Of a stretch of DNA of 64,000 nt, positions 1 to 11,009 are shown piece by piece. This DNA comes from Costus lasius. Lineage: Eukaryota; Streptophyta; Magnoliopsida; Zingiberales; Costaceae. The translations under genes were made by a program, and so were the position numbers. The stretch spans positions 62,004,056 to 62,068,055 of the forward strand of contig CM050449.1 of the NCBI GenBank assembly GCA_027563935.2, in the 5' to 3' direction. A model generated the notes under the pieces. The model saw nothing but the letters and a program-made list of their open reading frames with translations. It did no database searches and had not been told where the DNA came from. Positions within the stretch are counted from its first letter, which is position 1; each line of letters starts with the position of its first letter.

Positions 1-179
1 CTAGAAATTTTGGGGTAGCTTCTTTGGGTCCAAGGTAGTCTTCCCATGTGTCTTCTAGAGGTACCTAGGTGCACATATCTTCATTGATGTCTCTGTCAAT
101 CCCCCTGGGTGATGTAGGAGAAGCCAGCACTAAAGAGGGGAAAGATCTGGATGAAAAAACTCCCCCCCCCAAAATTTTC

Positions 180-612
180 TACGAGCTGATCACGAGCAGG
201 CTATGAAGACCATCATGGCCATGATGGCCATGGTGAAAAATGTGAGTTCCAGCTGTGGACAAAAACATAACTGTGAACCCCATCACGGCCAGGCCGTGAA
301 TGCTGCGGCAGATTCCAGCATGCAAGATCACAGCCATGAACATGATCACAGGTAAGCCGTGATCTCATCAGCAAAAATCAGGAAAATCGGTGATTCTGGA
401 TGTGAACGCGGTCATAGCCGTGAACACTGTCATGGCCAGGTCATGAACACCTCACTAAAAATTAGTGATTCCAGACACGAAGTAGAGTATGGGCATGATT
501 CCAATCACGGTCACAATCACGACCGTGAACATGATCATGGCCCAGCTGTGAAGGCCTCGGTGACCCTCGAACCATCAGATCACGGTCATGAATGCCATCA
601 CGGCTAGGCCAT
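180..612 (+). repeat. Imperfect palindrome array, GGCCGTGA type
   Basis: This stretch holds about six degenerate units in which CACGGCC or CATGGCC is followed within a base or two by GGCCGTGAA or GGCCATGAA. The clearest units are near 283-300, 430-447 and 596-613. The units lie about 70-100 bases apart. The layout resembles the palindrome arrays in the Athila-type LTRs further right, but the motif differs. Open frames here rich in His, Asp and Gly are by-products of the repeat. Whether the array belongs to G1 or to an older LTR fragment is unresolved. Confidence 0.6.
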
Positions 613-837
613 GAACACTCCTGAAGATGCAGAATTGCTCGGGAGGCCCCGTTTCGATGTACATCACCCTCCATACCATGTTTATCTACCTCAAGGGGAC
701 CTAGAAGAGCCCAACAAGGTGATGATCCAGCGATCTCAATGCTCAAGTCAACCACCGGACCGATATATTAGAGTCATCAACCCACTCTTGGTTCATACTG
801 AGATTCTCTAGCCCATGGGCCTCCCAACTCGGCCAAC

Positions 838-1743
838 TGACGGTCTGGCCCAAGAGGATACCACAACCATCTGAACAACATGGCCCAAGAGCTAGCCTCC
901 ACCATAATAAACCAGTGCACAAATTCAAAATTTTGCTGCATTGTCGCGGCTTGTTCCGAGTTAGTTTGATGGTCGGCTGACATACACCACAGGAATCAAA
1001 GGCATGCATAGGAGCTTTAGTTGAAGTTGGTAGTTGGTAGGATTTTATTTCCTTTTGACTTATGTAGCAGGTTGACTACTTTTTGATGGTTAGAGTAGGT
1101 AGTTGGTGAGATGCTACCCTTGTCTTGTTCCCCTCCTCTTGTTCTATAAAAGAGAGGGCTGGGTTTGCATCTTCCTTAGTTCCCTTGTAGTGAAAGAGTA
1201 CTCATAGTGTGTGCACTAAAGGAGTAGTGGTTGGTGCCTCAACACTAAAGTTATAGCGACGATCAAGCTCCGTCAAGGTGTCTGATCCTTGGCCCGGCCT
1301 CGACTCCTCGCATGTATTCCTTCTTGCTTGCAATAAGTAAATCCTACCACCTCCGGTGGTTCTGTTTAGCCTATTTTGTAAATTCACTAAATTCTTTCCA
1401 CTGTGTTTGCATCTTCCTTCACCCCCACGAGCATCTGTATGTCACTATGTTTGCATCTTGGCTAGCCGAGCCCTGTGAAGCCGCTGTCCCCAAAGACACA
1501 TGCTGCGCTTATAGTTGCTCACTAAGAGGTTAGTGAGTTCAATTTTGTAGATTTGGGTGTTGTTTATTCCTCTCGCATTTGTGTTGCCCCGAAACGTATT
1601 CGCCATCGCTTTCCTCGTGTTTTACTGCACTTTTTGTGCGTTTTCGCTTTCCTCATCTCAAGGTCCTCTCATGCTTTTCGAGCATCATCTAAACACCCTA
1701 GAGTATGGAACTAAGGACCAACCCTCCTACAGTAGCTGCGTCA
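838..1743 (+). repeat. Probable 5' LTR of gypsy element G1
   Basis: The right end is set by the primer binding site that follows it. The sequence ends GCGTCA, then four bases, then TGGTATCAGAG. The left end is a guess: TGAC at 838 pairs with the terminal GTCA as a short inverted repeat, giving a 906 bp LTR. A TATA box at 1145 and a following transcribed region fit LTR structure. No second LTR copy is in the window to prove the limits. Bases 613-837 lie between the palindrome array and this LTR and show nothing I can identify. Confidence 0.45.
1145..1150 (+). promoter_or_regulatory. TATA box of G1 LTR
   Basis: TATAAA sits in the context TTCTATAAAAGAGAGGG, which is typical of plant gypsy LTR promoters. 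It lies about 600 bases before the LTR end, leaving room for R and U5. Confidence 0.55.
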
Positions 1744-1747
1744 ATTC

Positions 1748-1758
1748 TGGTATCAGAG
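1748..1758 (+). other. Primer binding site, tRNA-Met type (G1)
   Basis: TGGTATCAGAG is complementary to the 3' end of plant initiator tRNA-Met. It starts four bases after the LTR end and sets G1 on the + strand. Confidence 0.8.
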
Positions 1759-1890
1759 GAGTTGAGCATTCAATTCCTATTGTTCGCATGGTCCAACTCC
1801 ATTGCATCTGCATATTTTTGCACACTTTTAGCATCCTGGATTTTGTGAGTCATCCCTTGTTAGTGTATGGTGATTTCAAGGTCACAAGTT

Positions 1891-2139
1891 ATGTCTTCCC
1901 AATTCCCTGGTTCTCAAGAGTCTATCCATCCCTCAGAAGGGACTAGGACCCAAATAGAGTCGACTACCGCGCTAGTTGCGCGACATAATACTATGGAGAC
2001 CTCGTTCTAGCAACTCATGGCTGGTTTCAAGGATCTGATGGATCACTTTGAGATTCTAGAGTGAAAAGTCCAAACCCAGGTTACTCAACCATAGTCCGCG
2101 TACGAAGCCCCAACTAGGGAGCTGCCCCCCTTGGCTGCA
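1891..2139 (+). pseudogene. G1 gag, N-terminal fragment
   Basis: An ATG at 1891 (MSSQFPGSQES) opens a frame of 83 codons up to the G2 insertion point. At least three in-frame stops interrupt it, each explicable as CAG to TAG or CGA to TGA. After the 30 kb G2 insertion the same frame resumes at 32728 with a Pro/Arg/Glu-rich stretch, which supports a single original gag. The family cannot be assigned from so short a piece. It is a dead remnant. Confidence 0.5.
2135..2139 (+). other. Target site duplication of G2, left copy
   Basis: CTGCA directly precedes the first LTR base of G2. The same five bases follow the last LTR base at 32723-32727. Confidence 0.9.
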
Positions 2140-2395
2140 TGATGCCGTGCATTTTAGTAATAATATTCATAGCTATTTCATCTTAAATCTAGGCTTATTT
2201 TGACACTTTTATACTCTTTTAAGGCTTATTTGCTTGAATGCTTCGGAATCTTCACATTTTGGTGCTTTTGTGGAATTTCGGGTAAAATCAACCTTTTTTC
2301 GACATATTTTGAAGATTTCGAGGCAATAGGACGATTTCTTATACAAAGACGAAGCTACACGTCAAATTTGGGCCAAAACGGAGTTAGCCTGAAAA

Positions 2396-2630
2396 ATACG
2401 GCCAGGTGAACCCCCAGTTTCTTCGCCAGACCAGCAGAACCTCACAGAGAGCTTCACGGCCGGGTGAACCAAAGCGGGGTTCACCAGATTTCCTTTAGGC
2501 CGAAGTTTGCACAAAATAAAGCACAGCCAGGTGAACCCTGGCGGAGTTCACCACGCTTCTTTCAGCCAGATTTCATAGAATGAATCACGGCCAGGTGAAC
2601 CGGCAAGGTTCACCCGTGATTCCAACCCAG
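2396..2630 (+). repeat. U3 palindrome array, GGTGAACC type (G2 5' LTR)
   Basis: Four units about 70 bases apart each carry a CACGGCCAGGTGAACC-like half followed by a GGGGTTCACC-like half. They lie 120-350 bases upstream of the TATA box, which is an enhancer-like position in U3. The first unit has lost its right half. Confidence 0.8.
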
Positions 2631-2751
2631 GCTCGCGCGGACCGAGTTCCACTCAGATTTTAGATGATTTCTCACTCATTTGGCATCCAAATTTGGCAAG
2701 CGAGGACTCTATGGAAAGCTCTTTCGAAGGAGAAAAATGGGAATATAAAAG

Positions 2752-2759
2752 CCCTAATT
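2752..2759 (+). promoter_or_regulatory. TATA box of G2 5' LTR
   Basis: GAATATAAAAGCCCTAATTT occurs here, and the 3' LTR has the same box near 31840. The G4 LTR has the matching sequence on the minus strand near 48510, so it is conserved between elements. Confidence 0.65.
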
Positions 2760-3296
2760 TTCATGCCCTAATTATTGAGTAATCACATGACGAAGCGGCA
2801 GGAGCGGAAGAACACGGCGAAAACACGATTCCGGGGTGATTTTCGAAGATCTGATCATCGAAGCACCTCGATTCTTCAGGATTTGTTTCAGTTTATCATC
2901 TCCTATCCTTTAGAAACTCTTCCTTGTGATCTTCCTATGTTAAAAGAGAGATTTTTGAGTGTTTCGATGATGATTGTAGCATAAACCCTATTTCGGGGCT
3001 TGGTTGAAGCCCATTGATGAATTTGATCGCAAACTTTATTTCAATTTCGTTGTTTGGAATGTATTGTGAGCATATTTTACTTTGACATACTTATTCCATG
3101 ATTTTACCTTGGCCGAGTATTTTCGCGTATTAGCTGTTACGATTCATATCGAGAGGAGGATCGTAAGGGTGGAATCTCTTAGTAAAACTTGAGATACCTC
3201 AACACGAGAGTGCTTGGTATTCACTCGAGGGTTTCATAATCTGCCATAGAACTCATTGGGTTCATCTTAGAACGATCCACTACAAGAGTAGGAGGT

Positions 3297-3301
3297 CGGT
3301 C
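3297..3301 (+). other. Target site duplication of Cop1, left copy
   Basis: CGGTC precedes the Cop1 LTR here and follows it at 24365-24369. The undisturbed 3' LTR of G2 has a single homologous AGTC(T) site near 32388. Confidence 0.9.
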
Positions 3302-5182
3302 TGCAAGTCCCCTAATCTAAAGGGGGGGGGGGGGGCGAAACCCAAATAGGAGGCACATAAATTTTTCTAGCGGAAGCAAGGGTTTCTTCGAATCGTTTGC
3401 ATAGACATATGATTAACTTGTTAAACAACTAGTATAGATCATACCATAGCCATTGTGTAGATGTCGGCTTGGAAGAAGAGAACAAATCTGATCTCCTCCA
3501 AAAGATGCGCACACAATGAGATGTTGCCTACTCCCTTGTTGCTTCTTGTGCTAGCAAGGCACCAAGGTATCTTGATCGAATAAAAGGAAATGAGAGATGA
3601 ACTCTCTTGCTTGGCCGAACTTTCTCCAAGACGTCTTTTTCTCCACACGAGAGTGTCGTCGAGAGCAAGGAGCAAAGGGTTGAATGGAGCGTGAAGCCAA
3701 CCGAACGTGGAGGCGTTTCTATTTTGGAACTTCCAAAAAAAAGCAAACGAAAACGTTCATGCGTTATGCGTTCACTTCAAGTGAACCAAACGCTTATCCC
3801 ACTCCATATGAACCATGCGCTCACACATGAGCCGGTTCACATGTATATGGTTCAATGGTCAAACCAAACCAGCCCAAGCAATGGTCTAGATCTCATTGAA
3901 CCAAAAAGGTTCAAGATCTAACCGTTGATCTCTCAATGCTTTTGATCTCACCGATCTAGCATCACTTCTCTCGATCGAAGCATACCGATCTCAAGCCCTA
4001 ATCAATCAAACATGATCAGACCAGATCTCACTTACAATCAGAGTTTAAATCCCTTTAAACTGAACCGAAACAATTCAGTCCACACGATCTGACTTAAGTA
4101 AGCCATATCATCAAATTGTGCGACCCTAAGGGTTTCCTTTAAATGTCGGTAACGATAACTTACGTTATCACAATCAGTGAGGGGTATCTAGCAACACATC
4201 ACTGTCTCCCGATATAAAGGAAAGAGTCTTCCAAGACTACACCCAAACCACAGCACAAGTGTGAATCCACTTCACGAGGCATACATGTTTCCTTTGCCAC
4301 TGGATGTTCTTATTGGACAAGCGTGTCAAGCCTGTAGCTCCAATATGATGAGCATGATTAGATCAGATGAACATAGTCACCTGGGTATGGCCATACACTT
4401 TCTCAATCATCTCATGCAGGGGGGCCCCTTTAGAACATCACACTCCAATCAAGGAGACGGCAATCCTATATCTATCACTAGTGCCCTAACCTGATTCATG
4501 ATCATTATCCAAGATAGTCTATAACCATTATGTTTCAAATGATATTGAACTACCTCAAAATAATGACAATCATCATTTTAGAAACACAAGTGATCTCAAG
4601 TCAGAGGACATGTGCCACTTGTTGCAAACAAGGATTATTCACATTGTGACAAGCAATTGAATATCCTAGTAGGGTCTGTCCAGTACATCCAATGTACCCA
4701 TGAGTCTACATCTTATTCCATGCTCGAAGCATCCTATAAGATTAGAACACATATTAGTCTCAATCATATCAAGGCTGTCTCATGTTCACCAAGATATCTC
4801 GACTAAGGACATTACAGCATGTCAGCCATTATTCACATTGTGACAAGCAATTGAATATCCTAGTAGGGTCTGTCCAGTACATCCAATGTACCCATGAGTC
4901 TACATCTTATTCCATGCTCGAAGCATCCTATAAGATTAGAACACATATTAGTCTCAATCATATCAAGGCTGTCTCATGTTCACCAAGATATCTCGACTAA
5001 GGACATTACAGCATGTCAGCCAAGCTGAACAGCATTGAGACATTATTCAGAAGCACACTTATTGCAGCAGACAATGTAACAAACTGAATAACAACCATTG
5101 CCTTTATAAACATAAGAGTTTATACATGATACTGAAAGAATCCCAAGGCCTCAAACATTAGCCTTAAGGGCATACCCCAACA
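3302..5182 (-). repeat. 3' LTR of Cop1 (left copy)
   Basis: It begins TGCAAGTCCCCTAATC, followed by a G14 run, and ends TACCCCAACA just before the copia polypurine tract. Unlike the right LTR it carries a 194 bp direct tandem duplication (4634-4827 and 4828-5021). The right part of this LTR is homologous to the Cop2 LTR. Confidence 0.9.
4634..5021. repeat. 194 bp tandem duplication inside Cop1 left LTR
   Basis: Two head-to-tail copies, 4634-4827 and 4828-5021, are virtually identical. The right LTR has a single copy (from about 24010), so the duplication arose in this LTR after or during insertion. It accounts for almost all of the length difference between the LTRs; the other 9 bp is an indel near 4350. 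Confidence 0.9.
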
Positions 5183-5198
5183 ATCTCCCACTTGCACT
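5183..5198 (-). other. Polypurine tract of Cop1
   Basis: Read on the minus strand, GTGGGAGAT directly precedes the LTR start TGTTGGGG. The same tract lies at 40900 (Cop2) and 58321 (Cop3). Confidence 0.75.
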
Positions 5199-5202
5199 TA
5201 AT

Positions 5203-8200
5203 CTAATGGTTGAGAAATCTCAAACCCATATTATTACAGTGCTTCTCATGCTTCTGCTGCGCCAGAGGCTTGGTAAGCGGGTCAGCCAGATTGTCATCTG
5301 TATGAACCTTGCAGATTTTGATCTCACCACGATCAATGATCTCCCGGATCAAGTGAAACCGTCTCTGTATGTGCTTGGACTTCTGGTGCGACCGTGGTTC
5401 CTTTGCTTGTGCGATTGCTCCAGTGTTATCACAGAAGATAACCAAAGGATCTGCACTCGAAGGAACAACACCAAGTTCCTGAATGAACTTGCGAATCCAT
5501 ACTGCCTCCTTAGATGCTTCCGAGGCTGCAACATACTCGGCTTCTGTTGTGGAATTAGCAACGATAGACTGTTTGAAACTTTTCCACACCACTGCTCCAC
5601 CATTCAATCTAAAAATATAGCCTGATTACGATCAGAAATCATCCTGGTCAGATTGGAACGAAGCGTCAGTATATCCTTCAATACTGAGTTCTTCCTGACC
5701 TCCATATATCAAGAACATTTCTTTGGTCCTCCGAAGATATTTCAAAATGTTCTTGACTGCAATCCAGTTCGCCTGACCTGGATTACTTTGGAATCGACTG
5801 GTCATGCTTAACTCGTAAGCGACGTCTGGGCGAGTACATAACATCGCATACATAATGGACCCAATAGCCGAAGCATAAGGCGTATTGTCCATTTCATCTT
5901 TCTCAGTCTGTGTTAGTGGACACTGACTCTTTGAAAGATTCAGACCATGTCTGACTGGAAGATATCCTCTTTTAGAATTCTCTAAATGAAATCTCTCCAG
6001 GACTTTATCGATGTAAGTACTTTGGCACAGCCCGAGAAGCCTCTTAGATCTATCTCTGTAGATCTTCACACCTAATACATAGGCTGCTTCTCCTAGATCT
6101 TTCATCAGGAAACATTTTCTTAACCATGCTTTAACAGCATGCAGTTCAGGAATATCGTTTCCAATGATTAAGATATCATCGACGTAGAGGACTAGGAAAG
6201 TAATCACGCTCCCACTAAACCTCTTATATACACACGGGTCATCTTCATTCTTGATGAAACCAAATTCACAGATTGATTCATCAAAACGAATATTCCAGCT
6301 TCTAGATGCTTGCTTAAGTCCATAAATGGACTTCTTTAACATGCATATTTTATGACGATCTGATGGATTAGTGAAACCTTCAGGTTGTGTCATATACACA
6401 TCCTCATCCAGTTTTCCATTAAGGAAAGCGGTCTTCACATCCATCTGCCAGATCTCATAATCGTAATATGCTGCTATCGCAAGAATAATCCGAATAGACT
6501 TGAACATGGCTACAGGAGAGAAAGTTTCATCATAATCTATCTCGTAGATTTGTTTGAAACCTTTCGCAACTAGCCTGCCTTTATAGGTAACTACGTTACC
6601 ATCCATGTCAATCTTCTTCTTGAAGATCCATTTACAGCCTATAGGGATTACTCCCGGAGGCAGATCAACCAAATCCCAGACTTGATTATCTGACATGGAG
6701 TCCAGCTCGGCTCGCATAGCTTCAAGCCATCTAGCTGACTCCGGTCCACTGACCGCATCCGCATAAGTGAGGGGTTCATCATGATCAATGATGTAGACTC
6801 CGTCATAGCGCTCAGGCTGTCGACGGATCCTTCCCGATCTACGCGGTTCCCGTGATATCTGAGCCTCAGGTTGTTCAATAACCTGTTCTACTGGCTCAGG
6901 CTCATCCAACTGTGCTTGACTACTTTGTCCTTCCTCTGGATTCTCATCCAGTTTTATTTCTCTCCCACTGGCTTCTTGCAGAAGAAATTCCTTCTCAAGA
7001 AAAATTGTCGTCCGAGCAACAAATACTTTGTTCTCTTTGGGATCGTAGAAATAATAACCCTTAGTTTCCTTAGGGTAACCGACAAAGATGCATTTCTCAG
7101 ATCTGCTCTCTAGTTTCCCAGAGGCGAGCTTTTTGACATAAGCATCGCAACCCCAGATCTTAATAAATGTCAAGCTCGGCTGTTTCCCATACCATAACTC
7201 ATATGGAGTCTTTGAAACTGCCTTGGATGGCACTCGGTTTAGTACCTTTGCAGCTGTTTCCAGTGCAAATCCCCAAAAGGAGTAAGGTAGAGTAGCCTGA
7301 CTCATCATAGAACGAACCATATCCAGTAATGTTCTGTTCCTCCTCTCGGACACACCATTCCATTGCGGTGTTCCTGGTGGAGTGAGCTGTGAGATAATCC
7401 CACACTCCTTCAAATAGTCAGTAAACTCTCGACTTAGGTATTCTCCACCTCGATCTGAGCGAAGTGCCTTGATATTTCAGCCTAGCTGATTCTGTACTTC
7501 ATTTTCGAACACTTTGAACTTGTCAAAAGATTCACTCTTATGTCTCATTAGATAGACATACCCATATCTACTGAAATCATCAGTAAAGGTAATGAAGTAT
7601 GAATAGCCACCTCTGGCATGTTTACTAAATGGCCCACACACATCACTGTGTATAAGGTCAAGTAAACCTGAAGCCCTTTGACCTTTGTTAGGAAAAGGAG
7701 ACTTCGTCATTTTGCCCAATAAACAAGCTTTGCATGTATCAATCTCCTCATAGGAGTATGATCCCAGCAGTCCATGGTCATGCAACCGCTTAATGCGCTT
7801 CTTGTTAATATGGCCTAAACGACTATGCCATAGCATGGTGCTGTCATCAGCATACTTGGCTTTCTTATTATCAATATTTTGTATAGAACATTCCATGTCC
7901 AACATGAATAACCCATTGTTAATTGACCCAGTAGCATAAATAATATTATCAAGAGAAAGATAACACTTTGAAGTCTTGCATTCAAAGGAAAACCCTTTCC
8001 TGACAAGAGCAGGAATAGAGATAATATTCTTGGTAATGCTAGGTACAAAATAACAATTGTTCAGTTCTAATACAAGTCCAGATGGTAATGAGATGTGATA
8101 TTCTCCTACAGCAACAGCAGCAACCCGTGCCCCATTTCCTACTCGCAGGTCCACCTCATGCTGTCCCACCTGTCTTCTTCTCTTGAGTTCCTGTACATTT

Positions 8201-8251
8201 GAACAAATGTGAACTCCACATGCAGTGTCCAACACCCATGATATAGAAGAA
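5203..8251 (-). pseudogene. Cop1 pol (protease to RNase H), three stops
   Basis: From the right the fragment encodes the aspartic protease motif [10 protein letters not shown] (near 8230), the GAG-pre-integrase region, integrase ([28 protein letters not shown]), reverse transcriptase with YVDD (near 6185) and RNase H (GYTDASF, TEAEYVAASEA). It ends MGLRFLNH at 5203. In-frame stops lie at 7477-7479 (CGA to TGA), 5632-5634 (CGA to TGA) and 5626-5628 (CAA to TAA), as judged against Cop2. Gag, the zinc knuckle and the leader-proximal part are missing because the Tekay junction falls just upstream of protease. Up to 7480 the frame is continuous with the gypsy frame on the right. The element cannot move by itself. 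Confidence 0.9.
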
Positions 8252-10863
8252 GAGGATATCATTTGAATTGTATACTTAGTGCAATGACTTTCCTTAAGAA
8301 TTTCATTTCTCAACTCAGGGTCCTCAGGGACACAGACCCTTCCACGAAATCTGAGGAGACCATCATCCGACATACTGAAATTCTCATCCCAGCCTTGCTC
8401 AGACCTCTCTTTCCACCATAGAATATCCTGATCTGACTGTTGCCCTGATCTCAGTCTCTGCAGTAAGTCTGACTGAACCCTGAGAGAAGCCAGAAGACCG
8501 CCTCTCTCACCCGGAGTCACACTCAGATGCATGTCACTGAACTCCTGCAATAGTCGCCACTCCTGGACTCGCAATGCAGCTATCTGAGTCACAGGATACC
8601 GACTAAGAGCATCAGCCACCACATTGGCTTTACCAGACTGATATTGGATGGTGAAGTCATAATCCTTTATCAATTCAAGCCATCGCCTCTGTCTCATATT
8701 CAGCTCTTTCTGAGTGAAGATATACTTCAAACTCTGGTGATCTGTAAACAATTCAAATGTCTGTCCAAACAGATAGTGCCTCCAGATTTTCAAGGCAAAA
8801 ACTACAGCTGCCAACTCCAGATCATGAGTGGGGTAGTTTACTTCGTAATCTTTGAGTTGCCTTGAAGCATAAGCGACTACTTTTCCTTGCTGCATCAGTA
8901 CAGCACCCAGACCCTTACCAGAGGCATCAGTGTAAACAATGAACTTCTCTCCATCACAGGGAATGATGAGGATAGGAGCACTGGTCAGTCTCTTTTTCAG
9001 TTCCTGAAAACTAGACTCACAATCATCAGACCACTCAAACTTCAAATTCTTTTTAGTTAACTTAGTCAGAGGACCAGCCAACTTGGAAAAACCTTCCACA
9101 AAACGGCGGTAGTATCCAGCTAAGCCCAGAAAACTTCTGACCTCAGTCGCTGTAGTTGGTCTTCCCCAGTGAAGAATGGCCTCCACCTTCACTGGATCCA
9201 CAGACACACCCTGGCTAGAAATAATGTGCCCCAGAAAACCAATCTGATCTAGCCAGAACTCACATTTGCTGGCCTTAGCATATAGCCGCTTCAGCCGCAG
9301 AATCTCCAGCACCTTGCGCAAATCCTGAGAGTGGTCTTGCGCATTCTTGGAGTAGATCAGAATATCATCAATGAAGACGACCACACATTTGTCCAGGAGC
9401 TCATGAAATACCCTGTTCATCAGATCCATAAACACCGCAGGAGCATTTGTCAGTCCAAAGGGCATAACAAGAAATTCATAGTGCCCATACCTGGTCCTGA
9501 ATGCAGTTTTAGGTACATCCTCCTCCCGAACACTCATCTGATAATAGCCAGACCTCAGGTCAATTTTAGAGAATACAGTAGCACCCTGCAACTGATCAAA
9601 GAGATCATCAATACGGGGTAATGGGTACTTATTCTTAACAGTCACTTGATTGAGTTGACGGTAATCGATGCACATGCGCAAAGTACCATCCTTCTTCTTC
9701 ACAAATAACACAGGTGCTCCCCATGGAGAAACACTAGGCCGAATATACCCCTTCTCTAATAGTTCTTCCAGTTGCTTCTTCAGCTCTGTCAGTTCTGAAG
9801 TTGCCATCCTGTAAGGAGCTTTAGATATCGGTGCTGTGCCTGGCAACAACTCGATACCAAACTCAACTTCTCTGCTAGGTGGTAACCCAGATAAATCTGA
9901 GAAGACGTCAGCAAACTCTCTTACCACAGGAATTTTAGCCAGATCCAAATCAGGCTCAGTCTGCACCTTGACATGCACCAGATACCCCTTGCAGCCCTGG
10001 GCTAAAAGCTTCCTGGCCTGCAGATGAGATATCACCAAAGGCCCTTGTTCTGAAATCCGGCCTTGGATAACCAATTGCTGTCCATCACTTAGATGCAGAG
10101 TAATTAACTTTTCAAAACAATCTAAAGTAGCATGATAGGCAGATAGCCAATCCATGCCCAGAATGATGTCATAGTCTTTCATAGGAAGACTAATCAAATC
10201 AATAGGTAAATCATATCCTTCTACCTTAATCAAACAGTCAGGGTATGTTATATCTGTAGATACGGCCTCATACTGATCCACCGTCTTGTCACCCTGCTCA
10301 AGATGAATAAAGTCCACCTCGCGCTCCTCAGATAAGCTAGAGGGTAAAAACTTGACATTGAACTTCATCATGAAGTACTGCCAATCAACAACTCCGGATT
10401 CAGTTGCCGCCAGTCTGACGACTCCCTTCCACCAGTCTTCGGCATCTCCACGCAACATGAAGACAGACAAACATAGCTTGTCTGCATCATCACAGCGCAA
10501 AACCTGGAAAATCTTTTCCAGTGTCAAAAGCCAATCCTCGGCCGCTCTGGGCCCCGGACTACCATAAAATGCAGTCGGGTTCAGGTGCTGAAACTCTCGA
10601 ACCAACCGAGCATATCGTTGATGCGCGCCATCACCCAGAGGAGAACCAGCCGGTTGTGACTGTGTCTGAGACGGTGTCTGCGTCAGCCGCTGCAATAACT
10701 GTTGCTGAACCTCCATGTGTTGCGCCTGCTGCTGCTGCATCATCTGAGTTTGCTGCTGGATGAATGCGTTCTGTTGTTTCATCATAGCAGTCATAGCCTC
10801 CATGGCCTGCCTCAGATCAGACTGTTGATCACCGTTGCTACTGCTAGCTCTTGGTCGCACCAT
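7477..10863 (-). CDS. Chimeric gypsy gag-RT-RNaseH / copia protease-integrase ORF
   Basis: One open frame of about 1128 codons starts at the Tekay gag ATG (10863; [10 protein letters not shown]). It runs through gag, a protease remnant, RT (FIDD) and RNase H to the integrase zinc region (ESHCTKYT). At 8270 it passes through about 18 bases of filler and continues in frame into the copia protease (SWVLDTACG), GAG-pre-integrase and the start of copia integrase. It ends at the nonsense codon 7477-7479. The join is a by-product of a deletion or end-joining event, not a known architecture. The frame has stayed open on both sides. Whether it is transcribed is unknown; the Tekay LTR at 11010-14330 lies directly upstream in the right orientation. 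Confidence 0.75.
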   Translation of the reverse strand: MVRPRASSSNGDQQSDLRQAMEAMTAMMKQQNAFIQQQTQMMQQQQAQHMEVQQQLLQRLTQTPSQTQSQPAGSPLGDGAHQRYARLVREFQHLNPTAFYGSPGPRAAEDWLLTLEKIFQVLRCDDADKLCLSVFMLRGDAEDWWKGVVRLAATESGVVDWQYFMMKFNVKFLPSSLSEEREVDFIHLEQGDKTVDQYEAVSTDITYPDCLIKVEGYDLPIDLISLPMKDYDIILGMDWLSAYHATLDCFEKLITLHLSDGQQLVIQGRISEQGPLVISHLQARKLLAQGCKGYLVHVKVQTEPDLDLAKIPVVREFADVFSDLSGLPPSREVEFGIELLPGTAPISKAPYRMATSELTELKKQLEELLEKGYIRPSVSPWGAPVLFVKKKDGTLRMCIDYRQLNQVTVKNKYPLPRIDDLFDQLQGATVFSKIDLRSGYYQMSVREEDVPKTAFRTRYGHYEFLVMPFGLTNAPAVFMDLMNRVFHELLDKCVVVFIDDILIYSKNAQDHSQDLRKVLEILRLKRLYAKASKCEFWLDQIGFLGHIISSQGVSVDPVKVEAILHWGRPTTATEVRSFLGLAGYYRRFVEGFSKLAGPLTKLTKKNLKFEWSDDCESSFQELKKRLTSAPILIIPCDGEKFIVYTDASGKGLGAVLMQQGKVVAYASRQLKDYEVNYPTHDLELAAVVFALKIWRHYLFGQTFELFTDHQSLKYIFTQKELNMRQRRWLELIKDYDFTIQYQSGKANVVADALSRYPVTQIAALRVQEWRLLQEFSDMHLSVTPGERGGLLASLRVQSDLLQRLRSGQQSDQDILWWKERSEQGWDENFSMSDDGLLRFRGRVCVPEDPELRNEILKESHCTKYTIQMISSSSISWVLDTACGVHICSNVQELKRRRQVGQHEVDLRVGNGARVAAVAVGEYHISLPSGLVLELNNCYFVPSITKNIISIPALVRKGFSFECKTSKCYLSLDNIIYATGSINNGLFMLDMECSIQNIDNKKAKYADDSTMLWHSRLGHINKKRIKRLHDHGLLGSYSYEEIDTCKACLLGKMTKSPFPNKGQRASGLLDLIHSDVCGPFSKHARGGYSYFITFTDDFSRYGYVYLMRHKSESFDKFKVFENEVQNQLG
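8252..8269 (-). other. Tekay/Cop1 junction with filler bases
   Basis: To the left, copia sequence matches Cop2 up to the ATAGAAGAAG region. From 8270 the sequence matches the Tekay internal region at 15609 exactly. The 18 bases between match neither and look like filler from end joining. No LTR end and no target duplication is present. Confidence 0.75.
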
Positions 10864-11009
10864 TTTTTTTACCTGCATCACATAACACGGTAGAATAACA
10901 ACCAATGTTCAATCACAAATCAGATCCTAACTTGGTTTCTAGCAATACACAAACAGAGTTTTCCTTCCCCGGAGTTTCTAATTGCTAGTAAAATTGCTCT
11001 GATACCATC
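8270..11009 (-). mobile_element. Truncated second Tekay internal region
   Basis: This repeats 15609-18348 almost base for base. It covers the primer binding site, gag, RT and RNase H, and stops inside the integrase zinc-binding region. It is the left, truncated part of the tandem structure. Confidence 0.9.
10996..11007 (-). other. Primer binding site, second Tekay copy
   Basis: GCTCTGATACCA is the reverse complement of TGGTATCAGAGC, complementary to initiator tRNA-Met. It lies two bases inside the LTR at 11010. Confidence 0.85.

Larger units (their letters stand above)
2140..3301 (+). repeat. 5' LTR of Athila element G2, first part
   Basis: The LTR opens TGATGCCGTGC and is homologous to the 3' LTR at 31257-32722. 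It is cut at 3301 by the Cop1 insertion and resumes at 24365. Its joined length of about 1.49 kb is close to the 1466 bp of the 3' copy. The two copies differ by several percent and by small indels (for example one palindrome unit missing in the 3' copy), so G2 is the oldest dated insertion here. It contains a palindrome array (2396-2630) and a TATA box near 2752. Confidence 0.9.

Noticed and set aside
359..607. Open frame rich in His, Asp and Gly, resembling a metal-binding protein
   Set aside because: It is the translation of the degenerate palindrome repeats; no start context, homology or other support.
3319..3335. G14 run in the Cop1 LTR as a functional quadruplex
   Set aside because: It is a plain homopolymer present in both LTRs; length may reflect sequencing error, and there is no spaced G-tract pattern.
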